Shown piece after piece: positions 61,582-64,000 of a DNA stretch of 64,000 bases. Position 1 is the stretch's first letter, and every line of letters begins with the position of its first letter. The notes under the pieces were generated by a model. It was not told where the DNA came from. It was given only the letters and a program-made list of their open reading frames with translations, and searched no databases. The position numbers were made by a program, and so were the translations under genes. The stretch is from Chloroflexota bacterium. Its GTDB lineage: Bacteria > Chloroflexota > UBA11872. The stretch lies in the NCBI GenBank assembly GCA_022824495.1, contig JAJDZU010000024.1:372001-436000 (forward strand), read 5' to 3'.

Positions 61582-64000
61582 CGGCGGTCGGCCCAGATTC
61601 CGGCGGCGGCCAGCACAACCATCGCTCCCAGTGCCACGAAGGAAATGACGAGACCGGCAGCAAAGCCCGGCGGCTCGTACGTCATCGCGACGGTGTGCGT
61701 ACCGGCGCTGGCGATCGGCACCCCGCGCATAAGCGCGTTCACCGTGACCATATCCGTCGGGCGCCCGTTCACGCTCGCCTTCCACCCGGGAAACATCGCC
61801 TCGTTGAACACCAGCAATCCAGGCTGGCTCAAGACCACCCGCACGGTTACCGCGCCTGCAGTGCGCTCGGGGGGATGCACAACGTCAACGCCGCCGGCGC
61901 TTGACGTCCGAATCCCGGGATCACGATCGACAATCGGCAGGTCCGGTCGATCGGCGAGAGTATCCAACGTGGAAGACGTTGACGCTCCGGGCTCGATGAT
62001 CCGCCAGTCATGCGCGACCCACGCGCGCGGAGCCCAGTCCGCAACTTCATACACGTACAGATTCTGGTTAACCGACGCCCACTGCGGCAGTGCCAGGTCT
62101 TCCACCCGGACCTGGCGCAGAGCTGGTACATCAACCGGCACGCCAGAGGTCACGAAGCGCACGTTGGCGGCAGCCAGGGCAGGCGCACGCCGCCGCAGCA
62201 TCTCGGTACGCGCATCAGCGTCCAGGGCCGCGTCCGATGCGAAGCCGGCAACCGTGGAGCGCTCGCTGCCGACGTAGGCGAGGTACTCGGCGGTGGCCCG
62301 CGGCATCAGGTTCTCGTAGCCGTCGATTGACGCACGCCCACCCGCCATGGGGAGGTTGGGTGCGAGCGTTTCATTGAGAAAGACGTACTCCAGCAGATCG
62401 CGGCGCGTTCGATCCAACTCCGTTCCCGCGGCGGTGGACAGCTCGAACTTCTGTGCCTGGCTGCGGTACGAGAACACCCGCCAATCGCCGTCGGAGTCCG
62501 CCGGCACCACGCTGGCGGCCTGCGGATCTCGCGCATACCAGTCACCGGGCACCGTCGGAATCGCGTGGAACGGCGCCAGCAACACGTCAAACGCCAGCAC
62601 GACGCAAAGCGCCGCCCGGGTGTTGTTCGGTGCTATTCGGCCGCGCAGATAGCGCCAAAACACAAGAGCGGTAAGCAGCGCCGCCAGGAGCGTCCAGCGC
62701 GGCGCCCAATACTCAAGGCTGAACGCTGCCGTCATGCGTTCGTACAGCTGATCGAACGTGCGGTAATAGCGTTCGGCGGTCAGGAATCTTCCTTCCGAGC
62801 CGACGATGGCCCGATCGATGTAGTCGTAGCCGTAGGGAACAATCAGAAAGGCAAACCCCGAGAGCACGATCGTGGCCGCGACCGTGCCCGCTCCAATCAG
62901 CCCGGCGAGCCACACCCAGGCGCGGCCGATCCAGCGCACCAGCAGGCTTGAGCGGAGATCGCCAGCGCCTATTCGCTCGATCCCGATCGCCGCCAGGAAG
63001 GCCAGACCGAACGACGCCACGATTCCGAAACGTGCCGGCTGGCGGAAGAACTCAAAGAGCGGCAGCTTGTGGAGCAGCGGAAAGCCGAGGCTGTACGAGC
63101 CCATGGACAGGATCCAGGTCAGCAGGACAAGACCGCTCAGGAACCAGATAAGCCGCCGCCGCCAACCGGTCACCACCGCAATCAGCGCCAGCGCCGGCCC
63201 GGCAAGCCCGAGGTAGAGCAGTTCTTCGGCATTGAGGGTCTCATTCAGCACACGGGGAATCTCAAATGACGGATACACGTAGCCCACGATGAGGCTCCAG
63301 GGCGGAATCGATCCTTGTGAGGCGGTGGCAAAGTCGAGCCCGCCAGCGCGAGCGGAGAGATCCGTGGTTGTAAGGGTCGGTAGGAGCCGGACGGCGCCGA
63401 CGGCCAGGCCCACGACGGCGGCGACACCAATCCATCCCGCATCCTTCGCCGCCCGTGCAAACCCATCGTCGCCCCAGTTCCACCAGAATCGCGTTGCGGC
63501 GAAGAGCAGCCAGACGAAGCCCCACAGCAACGCAATCTGGGGATGGCCGGCCAGCACGGTAACGGCGGCGCTGATCGCCAGCAGCCCGGTGTAGCGGCGC
63601 TGGCCTCGCGAGATCAACTCAATGGCGCCGACGCCGGCCGGGAGGGCAAAGAAAATATCGGCGTAGTTGAGGAATCGAGACGTTGCGAAAACGAATCCGC
63701 CGTAGGTGAAAAGAAACGCGGCCACAAAGGCGCCGAGCCGGGTCAACCCCCACACCCGGCCCAGCCAATAGGCCGCCGCGGACGCAAGGGCCAGGCCCAG
63801 TGCCAGCTCAATGAAGTAGGCGCGCAGCGGCTCGAAGATCCAAAGCAGCAGCCAGGTCAGCGGGTAAAACCAGCCGAACTCGGAGAACGCGACCGGGAAC
63901 CCGGCCAACATGCCGTCGGCCCACAGCGGGATTCGCCCTTCGCGCACGCCCTCGGCAAGCAGGGCATACCGGGGCTGGTAACTCAGCAACAAGTCAAGGT
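61578..64000 (-). CDS. YfhO-like large membrane protein, partial
   Basis: At least 807 residues; the frame stays open to the right edge, so the N-terminus is outside. It begins in view as 'LDLLLSYQPRYALLAEGVREGRIPLW', the conserved loop after helix 1 of YfhO/GT-C-like proteins. About ten helices follow to residue ~500, then a mixed soluble domain, and a last helix near the C-terminus ('GLVISFVALGAMVVLAAAGIWA'). YfhO relatives glycosylate lipoteichoic acid or act in glycan assembly. It heads the visible operon by a GTGA overlap with the GT4 gene. Confidence 0.85.
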   Translation of the reverse strand, partial: LDLLLSYQPRYALLAEGVREGRIPLWADGMLAGFPVAFSEFGWFYPLTWLLLWIFEPLRAYFIELALGLALASAAAYWLGRVWGLTRLGAFVAAFLFTYGGFVFATSRFLNYADIFFALPAGVGAIELISRGQRRYTGLLAISAAVTVLAGHPQIALLWGFVWLLFAATRFWWNWGDDGFARAAKDAGWIGVAAVVGLAVGAVRLLPTLTTTDLSARAGGLDFATASQGSIPPWSLIVGYVYPSFEIPRVLNETLNAEELLYLGLAGPALALIAVVTGWRRRLIWFLSGLVLLTWILSMGSYSLGFPLLHKLPLFEFFRQPARFGIVASFGLAFLAAIGIERIGAGDLRSSLLVRWIGRAWVWLAGLIGAGTVAATIVLSGFAFLIVPYGYDYIDRAIVGSEGRFLTAERYYRTFDQLYERMTAAFSLEYWAPRWTLLAALLTALVFWRYLRGRIAPNNTRAALCVVLAFDVLLAPFHAIPTVPGDWYARDPQAASVVPADSDGDWRVFSYRSQAQKFELSTAAGTELDRTRRDLLEYVFLNETLAPNLPMAGGRASIDGYENLMPRATAEYLAYVGSERSTVAGFASDAALDADARTEMLRRRAPALAAANVRFVTSGVPVDVPALRQVRVEDLALPQWASVNQNLYVYEVADWAPRAWVAHDWRIIEPGASTSSTLDTLADRPDLPIVDRDPGIRTSSAGGVDVVHPPERTAGAVTVRVVLSQPGLLVFNEAMFPGWKASVNGRPTDMVTVNALMRGVPIASAGTHTVAMTYEPPGFAAGLVISFVALGAMVVLAAAGIWADRR

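Overview
ORGANISM. The window is GC-rich bacterial chromosome with many GTG and TTG starts and many 4-nt stop/start overlaps. No rRNA or housekeeping marker is present, so the assignment is an inference. The best clues point to Chloroflexota, perhaps a marine or host-associated SAR202-like or Dehalococcoidia-like lineage: an L,D-transpeptidase preceded by two 'GLGWPITE / YFERG'-type repeats, several phytanoyl-CoA-dioxygenase-family genes, many Gfo/Idh/MocA oxidoreductases, a sulfatase, a DUF3604 protein and a DUF6159 membrane protein.

LAYOUT. 0-9 kb: three PhyH-type dioxygenases, a membrane-tethered molybdopterin oxidoreductase, an aldo/keto reductase, tRNA-Arg(GCG), a CPBP protease, an RfbB-type dehydratase, a Gfo/Idh/MocA protein, a VOC protein and an orphan antitoxin. 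9-18.5 kb (+): katG, then a catabolic/central-metabolism run (nucleoside phosphorylase, HpcH-type aldolase, beta-hydroxyacid dehydrogenase, FMN reductase, long-form isocitrate dehydrogenase, purE, DegT aminotransferase). 18.5-24 kb (+): methyltransferase, DUF3604 protein, secreted double-Cache protein, SnoaL-like and HD proteins. 24-31 kb (-): arsC-type gene, Tat-exported L,D-transpeptidase, glycosidase-like propeller, SDR, membrane protein, DUF6508 and a thioredoxin/NHL protein. 31-36 kb: C45 acyltransferase-like protein, epimerase, GYD protein, sulfatase, VOC protein. 36-38.3 kb: a gene-poor, repeat-rich stretch holding hicAB. 38.3-50 kb: sugar isomerase and SDR, three tandem Gfo/Idh/MocA paralogues, a brnTA module with a broken toxin, a stand-alone LanC-like protein coupled to another Gfo/Idh/MocA gene, a class III aminotransferase and a methyltransferase. 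50-64 kb (-): an eleven-gene surface-polysaccharide operon (YfhO-like membrane protein, five family-4-type glycosyltransferases, flippase, CgeB-like glycosyltransferase, methyltransferase, epimerase, polyprenyl-phosphate sugar transferase), which runs off the right edge.

MAIN DISCOVERY. The NHLRC2-like thioredoxin/NHL gene at 29784-31256 (-) is not a gene beginning near 31097. Reading back through an in-frame TGA at 31125-31127 restores a complete thioredoxin N-terminus in which TGA stands exactly at the catalytic position of the family's CCINC motif (here C-TGA-I-N-C). A perfect 7-bp hairpin with a 4-nt loop begins 18 nt downstream, and its loop G is 27 nt after the TGA. This fits a bacterial SECIS element, so the gene is predicted to encode a UxxC selenoprotein. 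A second in-frame TGA, in the BrnT toxin, is better explained as inactivation.

HOW THE GENES WORK TOGETHER. The window combines oxidative processing of small organic molecules (dioxygenases, Gfo/Idh/MocA, SDR, AKR, aldolase, sulfatase), redox and oxidative-stress functions (KatG, predicted selenoprotein, ArsC, Mo-enzyme) and construction of a surface glycan. Three toxin-antitoxin loci are intact (hicAB), broken (brnTA) or reduced to an antitoxin (VapB-like).
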